The notes beneath the pieces are model-generated. The model saw only the letters and a program-made list of their open reading frames with translations, searched no databases and was not told the origin of the DNA. A stretch of 64,000 bases of DNA from Reyranella massiliensis 521. GTDB taxonomy: Bacteria; Pseudomonadota; Alphaproteobacteria; Reyranellales; Reyranellaceae. Position numbers and translations under genes: made by a program. The stretch spans positions 1,517,486 to 1,581,485 of the forward strand of contig NZ_HE997181.1 in the NCBI RefSeq assembly GCF_000312425.1, given 5' to 3'. Shown here in pieces: positions 44,429 to 52,189 of this stretch (position 1 is the stretch's first letter; every line of letters starts with the position of its first letter).

Positions 44429-45103
44429 ATGCTCACAGAAGACGACATTCAGAATTTGCCCGACGATCCAGACTTAGCCCTAGCAATCATGGCCGACCAG
44501 ATGGAGAGCGAGGTCGGCCCGGCCATGGCGAACAACGAGTTCGGGATGACCGAAGGGCGGACTTGGTGGGGCGACATCCAAGCTCATATCAACGTTCACC
44601 GGATGCAGGATAGGTATCAGCTTCTTGCTCCGGAGCCACCCGGTGATCAGAAGACCTTTTGGAGTTGGTTCGAGAAGTTTCGGCAGAATTTGCGACACTA
44701 TCGGACCACAATCTATTTCCACCAGAAGCGCAACTCCACGTCGGTTGTGCTGAGTGCGAAGTATAAAAAGCGCGTTCACGAACTCCTTAACGAGATTCGG
44801 CAGCTCATTGAGAAGATGGATATCAGTATCGATAAGCGCGATGCGATTTTCCGACTGATCGCGCGCCTTCAATCAGAGGTGGACCGTGAGCGTACAGATA
44901 TTCAGGGCGTTCTTCACATGATTCTCGAAGTGAGTGGCGTGGTGAAGAAGGTTGGAGAAGACGCGAAGCCCTTCGTGGATCGGGTCCGTGAATTGTTCGG
45001 TATCGTCACCGAAGCGAGGGACAATCCGGAGCCAAAGAAAGTTGGGAAACCTGAGCAGAAGAAGATCGACAAGAGCACACTGGATGACGACATCCCGTTC
45101 TGA
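44429..45103 (+). CDS. Prophage accessory protein with SSB-type C-terminal tail (DDDIPF)
   Basis: 224 residues from ATG 44429; ATG 44402 would add nine residues but overlaps the TATAAT. No family recognised. The N-terminal 60 residues are acidic, the middle is helical with possible coiled coil (KKRVHELLNEIRQLIEKMD; ARLQSEVDRERTD), and the last 25 are a charged linker ending LDDDIPF. The last six residues equal the E. coli SSB C-terminal tip, which docks SSB-interacting proteins such as RecO, RecQ, PriA and ExoI. No OB-fold strands are apparent, so it is not an SSB itself. A role in recruiting or blocking host repair factors is inference. Confidence 0.7.
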   Translation: MLTEDDIQNLPDDPDLALAIMADQMESEVGPAMANNEFGMTEGRTWWGDIQAHINVHRMQDRYQLLAPEPPGDQKTFWSWFEKFRQNLRHYRTTIYFHQKRNSTSVVLSAKYKKRVHELLNEIRQLIEKMDISIDKRDAIFRLIARLQSEVDRERTDIQGVLHMILEVSGVVKKVGEDAKPFVDRVRELFGIVTEARDNPEPKKVGKPEQKKIDKSTLDDDIPF

Positions 45104-45111
45104 TTATCAGA

Positions 45112-45119
45112 CTAAATAG
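45112..45119 (+). promoter_or_regulatory. CTAAATAG motif 1
   Basis: Exact 8-mer 8 bp after the stop of the SSB-tail gene, followed ~50 bp later by a terminator. Same motif as at five other prophage sites. Confidence 0.45.
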
Positions 45120-45166
45120 TCCTGTGGCCTAGGTTTCGTTCTTCACCAGCCACGCTCCTGTTGAAG

Positions 45167-45200
45167 AGGCCCCATGGACTGAATCCCGTGGGGCCTTTTT
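45167..45200 (+). terminator. Rho-independent terminator
   Basis: Stem AGGCCCCA (45167-45174) / TGGGGCCT (45189-45196) followed by TTTT, on the plus strand after the SSB-tail gene. Confidence 0.85.
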
Positions 45201-45238
45201 GCTGAGCACTGCCATGTCAAGGCAGCGGCCAGAGGGTC

Positions 45239-45246
45239 CTAAATAG
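45239..45246 (+). promoter_or_regulatory. CTAAATAG motif 2
   Basis: Exact 8-mer 39 bp after the terminator and 32 bp before the start of the 91-residue gene, a promoter-like position. Confidence 0.55.
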
Positions 45247-45278
45247 GTTCATTCAGAATCTGATGAAGGGAACCCGAT

Positions 45279-45554
45279 ATGGCCGAACGTAGTCCCGAAG
45301 AGGACGCCTATGAGCGCGATATGCAGGTGAAGATCAACTCGATCAGCGAATGGATCGCCGATCATGGACCGGTCACCGATCAGGTAACCGCGGCATGGGT
45401 GATGGAGCAGGTTGAGCCGATGCTGACCGATGACATTCGTATCTTCGGAGATCGAATGATCCTTCCCGAGGATCATCCCGAGGATGAGTGGTGGTCGTTC
45501 AGTTTCACCTACCCGAGATACACCGCGCCCCAGCCAGAGCCGCAGGAAGGCTAG
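45279..45554 (+). CDS. Small acidic protein of unknown function
   Basis: 91 residues, ATG 45279 with GAAGGGA upstream. I recognise no domain. It is acidic (many Asp and Glu), with an N-terminal helix-like part (EEDAYERDMQVKINSISEWIADHG) and a Trp/Phe-rich turn (DEWWSFSFTYPRY). Small acidic phage proteins often mimic DNA or bind host proteins, but nothing specific is shown here. It has its own CTAAATAG motif and lies between a terminator and a convergent HEPN-like gene. Confidence 0.6.
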   Translation: MAERSPEEDAYERDMQVKINSISEWIADHGPVTDQVTAAWVMEQVEPMLTDDIRIFGDRMILPEDHPEDEWWSFSFTYPRYTAPQPEPQEG

Positions 45555-45585
45555 CTAACAGTTCTGATCTCTGCGTCCACTGACG

Positions 45586-46161
45586 CTAACGACTAGCTTC
45601 CCATTTGGCCGTGATTGCCTGTTCCAGCATGTCTTCAAGTCCACTGAGCGCGATGTCGATCTCCTCCATCTTGTTCTGGAAATGCCGAATATCCACCTCA
45701 GCAATCGGAATGTTAATCGGCTCGCCTTGGCGATTGCTTGTGTACCGGAAGGTTTGGCCATCGGGATCGATCTGATCTAATTCGAACAGCAATCGCTCTA
45801 GGTCATCGCAAGCAATAGCTAGGTTCTGGTCAATCACCTCCTTAGCTTTCGTCCAGACTTTCGCGATGCTGTGCTGGGTTTTCGGCCACTCGCCACCATA
45901 CGTGCTGACTAGCCGTTTGAGCCGAAGCTCGATGCTGTGCCGATGAAGGTATAGGATTGGATGCAGAAAGGTCCGTCCGCTGTAAGCACCATGCTCAAGA
46001 ACGTGCTGGATCAAGGTCTCCGCAGCCCTTTGGTAACCATATATCTGCCCGCCAAGTCGCCAATCTTTATTGTAGGATTCCAGACTCTCGTCATAGCGTT
46101 GCCCTTGCTGGAGTAACGGGCCTTTAAGAAAGGTCTCATTGCGATCATCGCTGGTTGTCAT
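45586..46161 (-). CDS. HEPN-like accessory protein
   Basis: 191 residues from ATG 46161 (GAGGTG upstream; a longer form from 46236 is possible but lacks a site). The pattern FLHPILYLHRHSIELRLKRL...KTQHSIAKVW resembles HEPN-domain proteins, helical bundles in which an R-x4-6-H motif can form a ribonuclease site; here RHSIELRLK and QHSIAKVW occupy the usual positions. The rest is helical. It is antisense to the flanking genes, the typical arrangement of a prophage cargo gene. HEPN assignment is tentative; a defence or toxin role is inference. Confidence 0.55.
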   Translation of the reverse strand: MTTSDDRNETFLKGPLLQQGQRYDESLESYNKDWRLGGQIYGYQRAAETLIQHVLEHGAYSGRTFLHPILYLHRHSIELRLKRLVSTYGGEWPKTQHSIAKVWTKAKEVIDQNLAIACDDLERLLFELDQIDPDGQTFRYTSNRQGEPINIPIAEVDIRHFQNKMEEIDIALSGLEDMLEQAITAKWEASR

Positions 46162-46188
46162 TGTCACCTCGAAGCGTAATGGGGTTGT

Positions 46189-46542
46189 GTGCCGACAGAA
46201 CTCAGCGCCCAGCCGGTAAATACCTCGACGATTCATCTCATCGAGGTAAGGATAGTGGCATTCAAGGACGGATATAACTCCCGGGACCTACCCTTGGGTT
46301 ATCAGCAGATCACCGATCTCAGCGAAGTAACCACGCTTGGCGTTCCGAATGGGGCACGCTTCGCGATGATCAGCGTGGATGGCCAGATGGTCCGTTGGAC
46401 CGATGATGGTCAAACCCCGACCGCGACCTTCGGGATGCCCGCCGGTGTAGGAATTACGCTGGTCTACGAGGGTGACCTCAGTCTGCTCAGATTTATCGAA
46501 GCGGCTTCGGGCGCGATTCTCAACATCAGCTATTACGCCTGA
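46189..46542 (+). CDS. Small phage structural protein (tail-associated)
   Basis: 117 residues, GTG start at 46189 with GGGG upstream. The segment FAMISVDGQMVRWTDDGQTPTATFGMPAGVGITLVYEGDLSLLRFI is a beta-sandwich pattern common in small podovirus and siphovirus proteins (VRxxDDGxxPTAxxG). Its stop overlaps the next gene's ATG (TGATG), so the three plus-strand genes are co-translated. Probably a minor virion component. Confidence 0.65.
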   Translation: MPTELSAQPVNTSTIHLIEVRIVAFKDGYNSRDLPLGYQQITDLSEVTTLGVPNGARFAMISVDGQMVRWTDDGQTPTATFGMPAGVGITLVYEGDLSLLRFIEAASGAILNISYYA

Positions 46543-47177
46543 TGACGAAGTACTCGGTATCAGTCCTGCCTGTGCAGCGGGACCCGGTACTCACGTACCT
46601 GAGTTCGGGTTCTGGCAGCTATACGACCCCAGAAGGTGCCCGGTATCTCCGAGTGACCCTGCAGGGTCCCGGTGCTGGTGGAGCTGGGTCAGGCACGAGC
46701 CCAGGCGCTGTGAGTGCACCGGCCTCCGATAGTACATTCGGTGTATACACCGCGGTCCGGGGACAGGCTTCCTCGGGATCGACTGGTGGGGCCGGAGGAA
46801 CTGCCTCGGGTGGGTTGATCAATACGAACGGACAGAAGGGTCAAGGTGCTCCCGATAGCGGGGGTACGGGTTCCTATCAGTATCACTTGGGCGGAGCCGG
46901 TGGTGGTGCCGGTGGTGGTCGTAGCCGAGTGAACGCGGTTGGCGATAGCGCCGTTCCAAATTCGGGTGGTGGCGGAGCCGGCGCAGGATCGGGAAGCGTG
47001 GGTGATCCCGGTGGCGGTGGTGGAGAAGGTGCATGCATCGTCGTGCTGATCGATAACCCCGCAGCGAGCTACGCCTACACGGTAGGAGCCGGTTCGGCCG
47101 GAGGCACCGCAGGCACCAGCGGTTATGCTGGTGGAGCAGGGGCCGCGGGCTACATCCTCGTGGAAGCCTTCTTCTGA
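46542..47177 (+). CDS. Glycine-rich tail tip/fibre protein
   Basis: 211 residues. The N-terminal ~45 residues (YLSSGSGSYTTPEGARYLRVTLQGPGAGG) match the start of phage glycine-rich domains, where a PxGxxxLxVxxxGAGGGG string leads into glycine runs. The rest is long Gly/Ala/Ser runs (GGAGGGAGGGR, SGGGGAGAGSGS, GDPGGGGGEG) ending in the barrel-like strand GAAGYILVEAFF. Such domains form polyglycine sandwiches at fibre tips and contact the host surface. The stop overlaps the GH5 start (TGATG). Confidence 0.75.
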   Translation: MTKYSVSVLPVQRDPVLTYLSSGSGSYTTPEGARYLRVTLQGPGAGGAGSGTSPGAVSAPASDSTFGVYTAVRGQASSGSTGGAGGTASGGLINTNGQKGQGAPDSGGTGSYQYHLGGAGGGAGGGRSRVNAVGDSAVPNSGGGGAGAGSGSVGDPGGGGGEGACIVVLIDNPAASYAYTVGAGSAGGTAGTSGYAGGAGAAGYILVEAFF

Positions 47178-48388
47178 TGCGGTGTTATTCCGGTCCCGCG
47201 ATCATCGAACGCGACCCGGTCAGCTTCACGGGCCAGCATGGAATCAACGTCATGTGGCCGTTCATGGGGCCGTTGGTGGTCGATCCGGAGAATCCCGAAA
47301 CGACCTACCGAGAGAGCGTCTTCGATAATCCAACGGGTGGCTGGTCCGCTCACATAACCAGCGGAGTGCTGGACCAGATCAAGCGAGCGAAGTTCGATCA
47401 TATCCGTCTGAACGTGGTTCCCGGCCCGTGGATGGAAGCACTCGGCAACCCGACCCGCCTCGAATACCTATTCGGGCTGACGGATACCGCCGTAGATCAG
47501 TTGATCGATTCGGGCCTTGGTGTGGTCGTTGATCTCCATGCGACCGACTATGTGCTGTTCAAGGTTCGGGACATCCTCTCGGACCTCAATGGCAATCGCG
47601 CGAAGTACAATGCAGTGGTCGGACTATTCGCAGATCGCTACCGAACCCGTTCCCAGTCGAGATTCGCCCTGACCCTGTTCAATGAACCACCGCACCCGAG
47701 CGAGTTCATCGGGGATTGGGCAACGATGCAACGTACGCTCTACGCGAGTGCACGTTCAAAGATGACCGCGCATACCATCGGTCTGACTTCGGACACCTAC
47801 GCAAACATCGACCGAATGGCCCTGTTCGATCCCCGAGGGTACGACTCCAATACGCTGTTCGAAGTGCACCCCTACGCGCCAGCGATCTTCGCGATCCAAG
47901 GCTACCCGAGTTCGGCCTACAACAAGTATACGTTCGGCCTTCACTATCCCCCGAACCCCTCTGAAAAAGACTCCGCCATTGCAGCGATGACCGCGCAAGT
48001 GAATGGGGATTCGACTCTAACGAGCCAACAGAAGCTCGATACCATCGCCGCACAGACACAGGAGCTGGGGTACTACTTCGATGTCCCCCTGAATGGACAA
48101 TGGATGCAGGCTGAATTGGCCAAGCTAAATGATTGGATGTCCACCTATGGCATCAGCCGGAATCGTATCTATTGCGGTGAGTACGGTTGCACCAGAACCA
48201 ATTCGCTGTTCGAAGGCGGAGACTTAGTCAGTCGTGCCGCCTACCTTAGGGACCTGAGTCGTGCGATCAAACTGAACGGCTTCCGCAGGAACGTGTTCGC
48301 TCTGGACGCTCCCGACTATGGCATTTCCACTGGAACCTGCTCGGATATCGGTCCGTTTGAACCGACTCTACTGGATGCTGTGACCTGA
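47177..48388 (+). CDS. Glycoside hydrolase family 5 enzyme (probable phage polysaccharide depolymerase)
   Basis: 403 residues. The full GH5 set is visible: Arg77 in DHIRLNV, Asn169-Glu170 in LTLFNEPPH (acid/base), His231 and Tyr233 in EVHPYAP, and Glu335 in YCGEYGC (nucleophile). The family cleaves beta-linked polysaccharides with a retaining mechanism. There is no signal peptide, and it is translationally coupled to a glycine-rich tail protein, so it is probably carried on the virion or released at lysis to open the host's surface polysaccharide. The actual substrate is not shown; cellulose or beta-mannan-like linkages are family options. Confidence 0.85.
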   Translation: MRCYSGPAIIERDPVSFTGQHGINVMWPFMGPLVVDPENPETTYRESVFDNPTGGWSAHITSGVLDQIKRAKFDHIRLNVVPGPWMEALGNPTRLEYLFGLTDTAVDQLIDSGLGVVVDLHATDYVLFKVRDILSDLNGNRAKYNAVVGLFADRYRTRSQSRFALTLFNEPPHPSEFIGDWATMQRTLYASARSKMTAHTIGLTSDTYANIDRMALFDPRGYDSNTLFEVHPYAPAIFAIQGYPSSAYNKYTFGLHYPPNPSEKDSAIAAMTAQVNGDSTLTSQQKLDTIAAQTQELGYYFDVPLNGQWMQAELAKLNDWMSTYGISRNRIYCGEYGCTRTNSLFEGGDLVSRAAYLRDLSRAIKLNGFRRNVFALDAPDYGISTGTCSDIGPFEPTLLDAVT

Positions 48389-48394
48389 ACAGGC

Positions 48395-48502
48395 TCATAG
48401 CCATCCAGCCATCTTCAACAGCATGATCAGAAGGGCCATCGCAGGCCCATTGACGGTGATTCGGATTACCGGGTTGAATTGAACGATCATCAAATTCTCC
48501 AT
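48395..48502 (-). CDS. Possible 35-residue small hydrophobic protein
   Basis: ATG 48502, no clear ribosome site. A beta-like start (NPVIRITVNG) is followed by a hydrophobic helix (AMALLIMLLKMAGWL). Aligns without gaps with the C-terminal part of the ORF at 48649-48726. Confidence 0.3.
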   Translation of the reverse strand: MENLMIVQFNPVIRITVNGPAMALLIMLLKMAGWL

Positions 48503-48648
48503 GAACAACGAGAAGTCATGGAGATTCCATCTACGGGTGCTTTCTTAAATAAGCAAATTCTCGTTCGCACAGTATTCAGACAGTTCACGTAGTCACTCAT
48601 TCGACAGATTAACGATTAGTGGTGCAGGCACTGCCAGCAATCCCGAGT

Positions 48649-48726
48649 TCAAGTAATGCCGAGAAGGCGGAGTGAGACCAGAATCAGAAGGAAAGCTTCA
48701 GTGGTCACGACGATGTGGACGTGCAT
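48649..48726 (-). CDS. Possible 25-residue small hydrophobic protein
   Basis: ATG 48726 with GGAG upstream, 25 codons. HVHIVVTTEAFLLILVSLRLLG aligns with IRITVNGPAMALLIMLLKMAG of the neighbouring tiny ORF (shared I, V, A, L, L, K/R, G positions). Possibly a duplicated micropeptide; evidence is thin. Confidence 0.3.
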   Translation of the reverse strand: MHVHIVVTTEAFLLILVSLRLLGIT

Positions 48727-49597
48727 GGCTAGGCTCCAGACAAAGTTCAGGCGTTGGCCGAATCGGGTTTCGATTGGCCGGGAGAAACTCAAAGACTGAT
48801 ACGCGTGGCCGATCCGAGGGGGCTCAGGTACGACCGATGACCCCTTCAGTGAATACAGATGCCGAACACCTGCGCCACCAAATTTGGGACGTTGGGATCA
48901 GGATAGCCTGAAAGCTGGGGACAACCCAAACACAAGCCGAAATTCATTTGATTCAAGCAAGGGGAAACCGACAAATGTACCCAAGCTGTGGGCAATTCTG
49001 GGGATCGATAGACAGTTGACAGGCCCGAACCGCAGTCAGCAGTGGGGCCTAGCGAACTTCAATGTACGGTCGATTTCTGGAATGCCTCCGCAAGTGCATC
49101 TGAGACTCCCCACAGGCCATCTGAGACACGTAGATAGTAGGGTGGCCAAAACAGCAGGACCCCTCTCAGTGAGTCTAGGAATCGATTTTAGAGGGTATTT
49201 CTCCCACGAATGATAAGAGGGGGTTGATCCCAAGCATTTTCGCGCGATGGGGCGAGCACCCCACCCCCGGGGGGAGTCCAGCGGGAACCAACGGGAATCG
49301 CCTCCGGAACCAGCGCGATCAGGCATCCAGCTTGGGGTGATGGCAGGCCGATCACGACACATCACCCATGACGCGCGCGATCCAGATGTGGTGCCAAGCG
49401 CAGCCAAGATCGGAGATTGGATGTTATGGAAAGTCCGCGAGCGCTAGATGATGTGGTCCGCGATCCGGAATCACACGGCCTCGACGGGAACTTTCTGGGC
49501 GGTGCGCGTGCAATCCGATGACCTCGATGAAACTTCAACGCGATGAGCATCGGGATCGATCAGAGCCGGGCAAACTTCGAAGGTGGAAGAGGAGGGA

Positions 49598-49688
49598 CAC
49601 TATGCTCTGACGCTATGCTCTGACGCTATGCTCTGACTGGTCGTTCTGATCCTAGGCTCTGACAGTTCGTTCCGACAGGTCGTCTACT
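49598..49688. repeat. 13-bp tandem array (iteron-like), 6-7 units
   Basis: Units start at 49598, 49611, 49624, 49637, 49650, 49663 and 49676. The first three are CACTATGCTCTGA and twice CGCTATGCTCTGA; units four to six keep TTCTGA, CTCTGA and TCCGA at the same phase; the seventh is degenerate. The 13-bp period is exact throughout. Just upstream of the portal gene's 3' end. Confidence 0.85.
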
Positions 49689-49841
49689 TGCATGCCAGTG
49701 CCGTCCGCGCTCGCTCAGTCGGGAGCATTGGAATCAATCAGATGTGGGCAGGCTGAAGCGCTCCACGAATCGATCAGTCTGATTCTGGAGCCTATTGTGG
49801 AGTGGATCGCGATCACCACTCGTCACCTATATGGTCACGTT

Positions 49842-49849
49842 CTATTTAG
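49842..49849 (-). promoter_or_regulatory. CTAAATAG motif 3 at the portal stop codon
   Basis: Minus-strand 8-mer CTAAATAG whose TAA is the portal gene's stop codon. It points left, toward the 13-bp array. Confidence 0.45.
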
Positions 49850-51426
49850 CCCTGAGGCATCCGCTTCATTAGCTCCGGCATTAGAGCGGCTGCGCCCTCA
49901 CCGAGCTTCTGGTTAGACTCGGCTGTAGCCTGACCGTTCTCTGCGGCCATTGCACCCGATGCGACATTCGCAGCCTGTTCGGCCTTGATGGCGTCTTCGA
50001 CTTCCTTCTCAGGATTCAGCAGTTCTGCGGGGAAGCCACCACGCTCCAACAGGTATCGTCCAGTCTTCGGCAGGTTGATATGCCGGAGCCCATTGGGACC
50101 GAGCTGAGAGGCCATCATGAACATGTTGGTGACACGATCCACTTCACGCTGAGCTTCCACACGTTTGTTCAGGCTGTTGGTCTCCAGCGTGAAGACCTTG
50201 TCATCATAGGTGGCAGCTTCGCCACCGAGGGTCTTCTCCATGACGTTCATGTTCTGAAGGCATGCAATGGTGGCGCGGACGATGGGTTCGAGGAGTTCTT
50301 CCTCTAGCCTGAGCGCATACACGCCGATTCTCCTGAAGAACTCTGCCTGTCTGACCTGTACCTCTGCGCTGGTCATGCGGTCGGACTGGGGCAGGACATC
50401 CGCCATGAGCATCCGGCGGATACTCTGCTTGAGCATCTCTACGAGCTGTGGACCCACGTCGAAACGCTGTCCGTTCATCTCGATGGCTTTGATCTGACCG
50501 TTCGGGCTGTAATAGGTTTTGCGGGCTTCGATCTTCGCGTCCTGGAGTTCCAATGCATTCGTCTGCATCGGCGGACATACTGCGTAGGCCGACGCATCCA
50601 GCAGGTCGGCCATCATCAGGTTCAACGTACGAATATCGGGGAGTGCCTTACGAACGGGGCTATCGCCCCATGTGCTGTTGGTGGTTCTATCCCAACGGAA
50701 CACAATGATGGGCTTGTACTTGACCGTCTGTGAATCCAGTTCTTCCCACTTACCCGTGAACACCTGCCACTCGTACTGACCGAGCTTCTTGCCGGGGAAC
50801 ATGCACTCGATCACCTCGACAGGTTCGTCGGGTTTCTCGTTGTGCATACGCGTGATCCAGTCGGGGACCTTCTCGTACTTCGCTATGACCGTACGAACAG
50901 GAAGTCGGTGCTCTCGGAAGACCGTGTCGATCTCGCCGCATCCATCATCCAGATAGTAGAGCTGAGCCAGAGGCAGGGCGTAGAACAGGAGGGTGCGATC
51001 CTCCGCCATACGCAGACCGATTGCTCCGGTGCCACTGATGACGCAGTCCTTTAGAGATTCGCTGACCGACTTGTAGAAGTCCGACCCGTTGATGGCTTCG
51101 TAGAATTTCGCCTGCTCGATTTCGAGTAGGACTTCAAAGGTGAAATGTGCGGGGACGAACTGCTTGAAGCGTTCGCTCAGCTTCAGCCTGATCCATGCCT
51201 GATCTCTCGGGATCAGGTGGGACATGATCGTGGTTACTAGGGTGTTGACTGCGTCTTCCGCGGTGGAGTCGAACTGTTCGGTCCGATCTGGAGGGCTATC
51301 CGCGATGTTCTTGGGCGATCCCATCGGGGACGTGTAGAAGTACGCCCCATGCAGTTCGTCTTCGATCTGCTGTCGCTTCCGCTTGGCCGTTTCAAACCGG
51401 CTCTTGGTCTTGGCGATCTCGTCCAT
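49846..51426 (-). CDS. Phage portal protein (head-tail connector, T7 gp8-like)
   Basis: 526 residues, close to T7 gp8 (536). AEDAVNTLVTTIMSHLIPRDQAWIRLKL, FRWDRTTNSTWGDSPVRKALPDIRTLN and QSIRRMLMADVLPQSDRMTSAEVQVRQAEFFRRIG are portal blocks of the head-tail connector family. It forms the dodecameric ring through which DNA is packaged. Transcribed leftward after the gp7.3-like gene (3-bp gap), as in T7. Unlike T7 it is the last virion gene of the run. Confidence 0.93.
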   Translation of the reverse strand: MDEIAKTKSRFETAKRKRQQIEDELHGAYFYTSPMGSPKNIADSPPDRTEQFDSTAEDAVNTLVTTIMSHLIPRDQAWIRLKLSERFKQFVPAHFTFEVLLEIEQAKFYEAINGSDFYKSVSESLKDCVISGTGAIGLRMAEDRTLLFYALPLAQLYYLDDGCGEIDTVFREHRLPVRTVIAKYEKVPDWITRMHNEKPDEPVEVIECMFPGKKLGQYEWQVFTGKWEELDSQTVKYKPIIVFRWDRTTNSTWGDSPVRKALPDIRTLNLMMADLLDASAYAVCPPMQTNALELQDAKIEARKTYYSPNGQIKAIEMNGQRFDVGPQLVEMLKQSIRRMLMADVLPQSDRMTSAEVQVRQAEFFRRIGVYALRLEEELLEPIVRATIACLQNMNVMEKTLGGEAATYDDKVFTLETNSLNKRVEAQREVDRVTNMFMMASQLGPNGLRHINLPKTGRYLLERGGFPAELLNPEKEVEDAIKAEQAANVASGAMAAENGQATAESNQKLGEGAAALMPELMKRMPQG

Positions 51427-51429
51427 CGG

Positions 51430-51645
51430 TTAGGCAGCACCCAGTGTCTGAGTGGACTGCTGACCGGTGACGCCTGCGTATCCGTTCGGACCAAGCGTCG
51501 AGTACATCCCGCCGGTACGGGCACGATCTACACGTTCCTTGGTGGCAGCTTCTTCGGCCTCCTTCGCCCTCTGAGCCTGAAGTGCACTGGTGTCCTGAGC
51601 AGGAGGTGTTTCCGGCTGCGGTGCTCCGCCGAATAGAAATCCCAT
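51430..51645 (-). CDS. Small tail-assembly protein (T7 gp7.3-like)
   Basis: 71 residues. MGFLFGGAPQPETPPAQDTSAL, then a charged helix and a C-terminal TLGPNGYAGVTG tail, match the small protein encoded just before the portal in many podoviruses (gp7.3 in T7, a minor virion or tail-assembly component). Sequence similarity to T7 itself is low; position is the main evidence. It follows a terminator and the CTAAATAG motif at 51679-51686. Confidence 0.6.
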   Translation of the reverse strand: MGFLFGGAPQPETPPAQDTSALQAQRAKEAEEAATKERVDRARTGGMYSTLGPNGYAGVTGQQSTQTLGAA

Positions 51646-51678
51646 GGGTTGGTTCCCTGTTATTGATTGTTCGTTCAG

Positions 51679-51686
51679 CTATTTAG
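51679..51686 (-). promoter_or_regulatory. CTAAATAG motif 4
   Basis: Minus-strand 8-mer between a terminator (51703-51732) and the start of the gp7.3-like and portal genes (34 bp to the ATG), a promoter-like position. Confidence 0.55.
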
Positions 51687-51702
51687 GCCCACGCGGACAT
51701 GC

Positions 51703-51732
51703 AAAAGGCCCGACCAACGAGGATCGGGCCTT
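51703..51732 (-). terminator. Rho-independent terminator (leftward)
   Basis: Stem AAGGCCCGA / TCGGGCCTT at 51705-51713 and 51724-51732; on the minus strand it runs into TTTT. It lies after the 133-residue head protein gene. Confidence 0.85.
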
Positions 51733-51753
51733 CAGCTCCTTCAGATGGGTCGC

Positions 51754-52155
51754 TTAGACTGGGTCCGGGAAGGTACGGACGAACGTCACAACTACGGTGA
51801 TCTTGCCGGTGATCGCACCAGCACCGACTACCTTAAAGTCGATGGTCCCATCGGCCGGGAAGACATAGCCCTGACCGAGATCAGCACCGGTATTCAGCGA
51901 GCCACGACCCGCAGAGGTGGTCGTAGTGGTTCCGATGAAGCGGGCTGCGCTGTCCGGGGTACCCACGGACAGGCTGGAACTGGAGCCCAGTGCGTCGAAG
52001 TGGACGGCTACATCCACGACCTTCTCGCCCCTGAACATCGAGAGCATGTTCACGATCTCGTTCTGAGCCAGAGCTGCAGCGGTGTAGGTGGAAGCGCGAT
52101 GCTCCAGCTTGATCCCGCTGCGGAGCGCGGTGTTTGCAGTATTGTCAGTTGCCAT
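51754..52155 (-). CDS. Phage structural protein, possible head decoration protein
   Basis: 133 residues. Beta-rich with alternating Val/Thr strands (GAGAITGKITVVVTFVRTF) and a Ser/Thr-rich middle (GSSSSLSVGT). Its place directly after the capsid gene and before a terminator fits a capsid decoration or stabilising protein. I recognise no named family. Confidence 0.5.
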   Translation of the reverse strand: MATDNTANTALRSGIKLEHRASTYTAAALAQNEIVNMLSMFRGEKVVDVAVHFDALGSSSSLSVGTPDSAARFIGTTTTTSAGRGSLNTGADLGQGYVFPADGTIDFKVVGAGAITGKITVVVTFVRTFPDPV

Positions 52156-52189
52156 TGGAGTTTACCTCTTTTCTTGTTTGTTGGGCCGA

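Larger units (their letters stand above)
48389..49845. other. 1.45-kb gene-poor region between tail genes and portal gene
   Basis: No convincing gene of normal size on either strand. It contains two tiny hydrophobic minus-strand ORFs (48395-48502 and 48649-48726), an AT-rich patch near 48500-48620 with TTAAATAAG, and a 13-bp tandem array at 49598-49688. Reading frames of 60-110 codons within it are of poor quality. It could hold an origin, a packaging region or a small RNA. Confidence 0.5.

Noticed and set aside
48884..49213. 109-codon plus-strand frame in the gene-poor prophage region
   Set aside because: No ribosome site, no domain, polar low-information composition; more probably chance.
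49598..49688. CRISPR-like array
   Set aside because: Repeats are directly adjacent 13-mers without spacers, and there are no cas genes.
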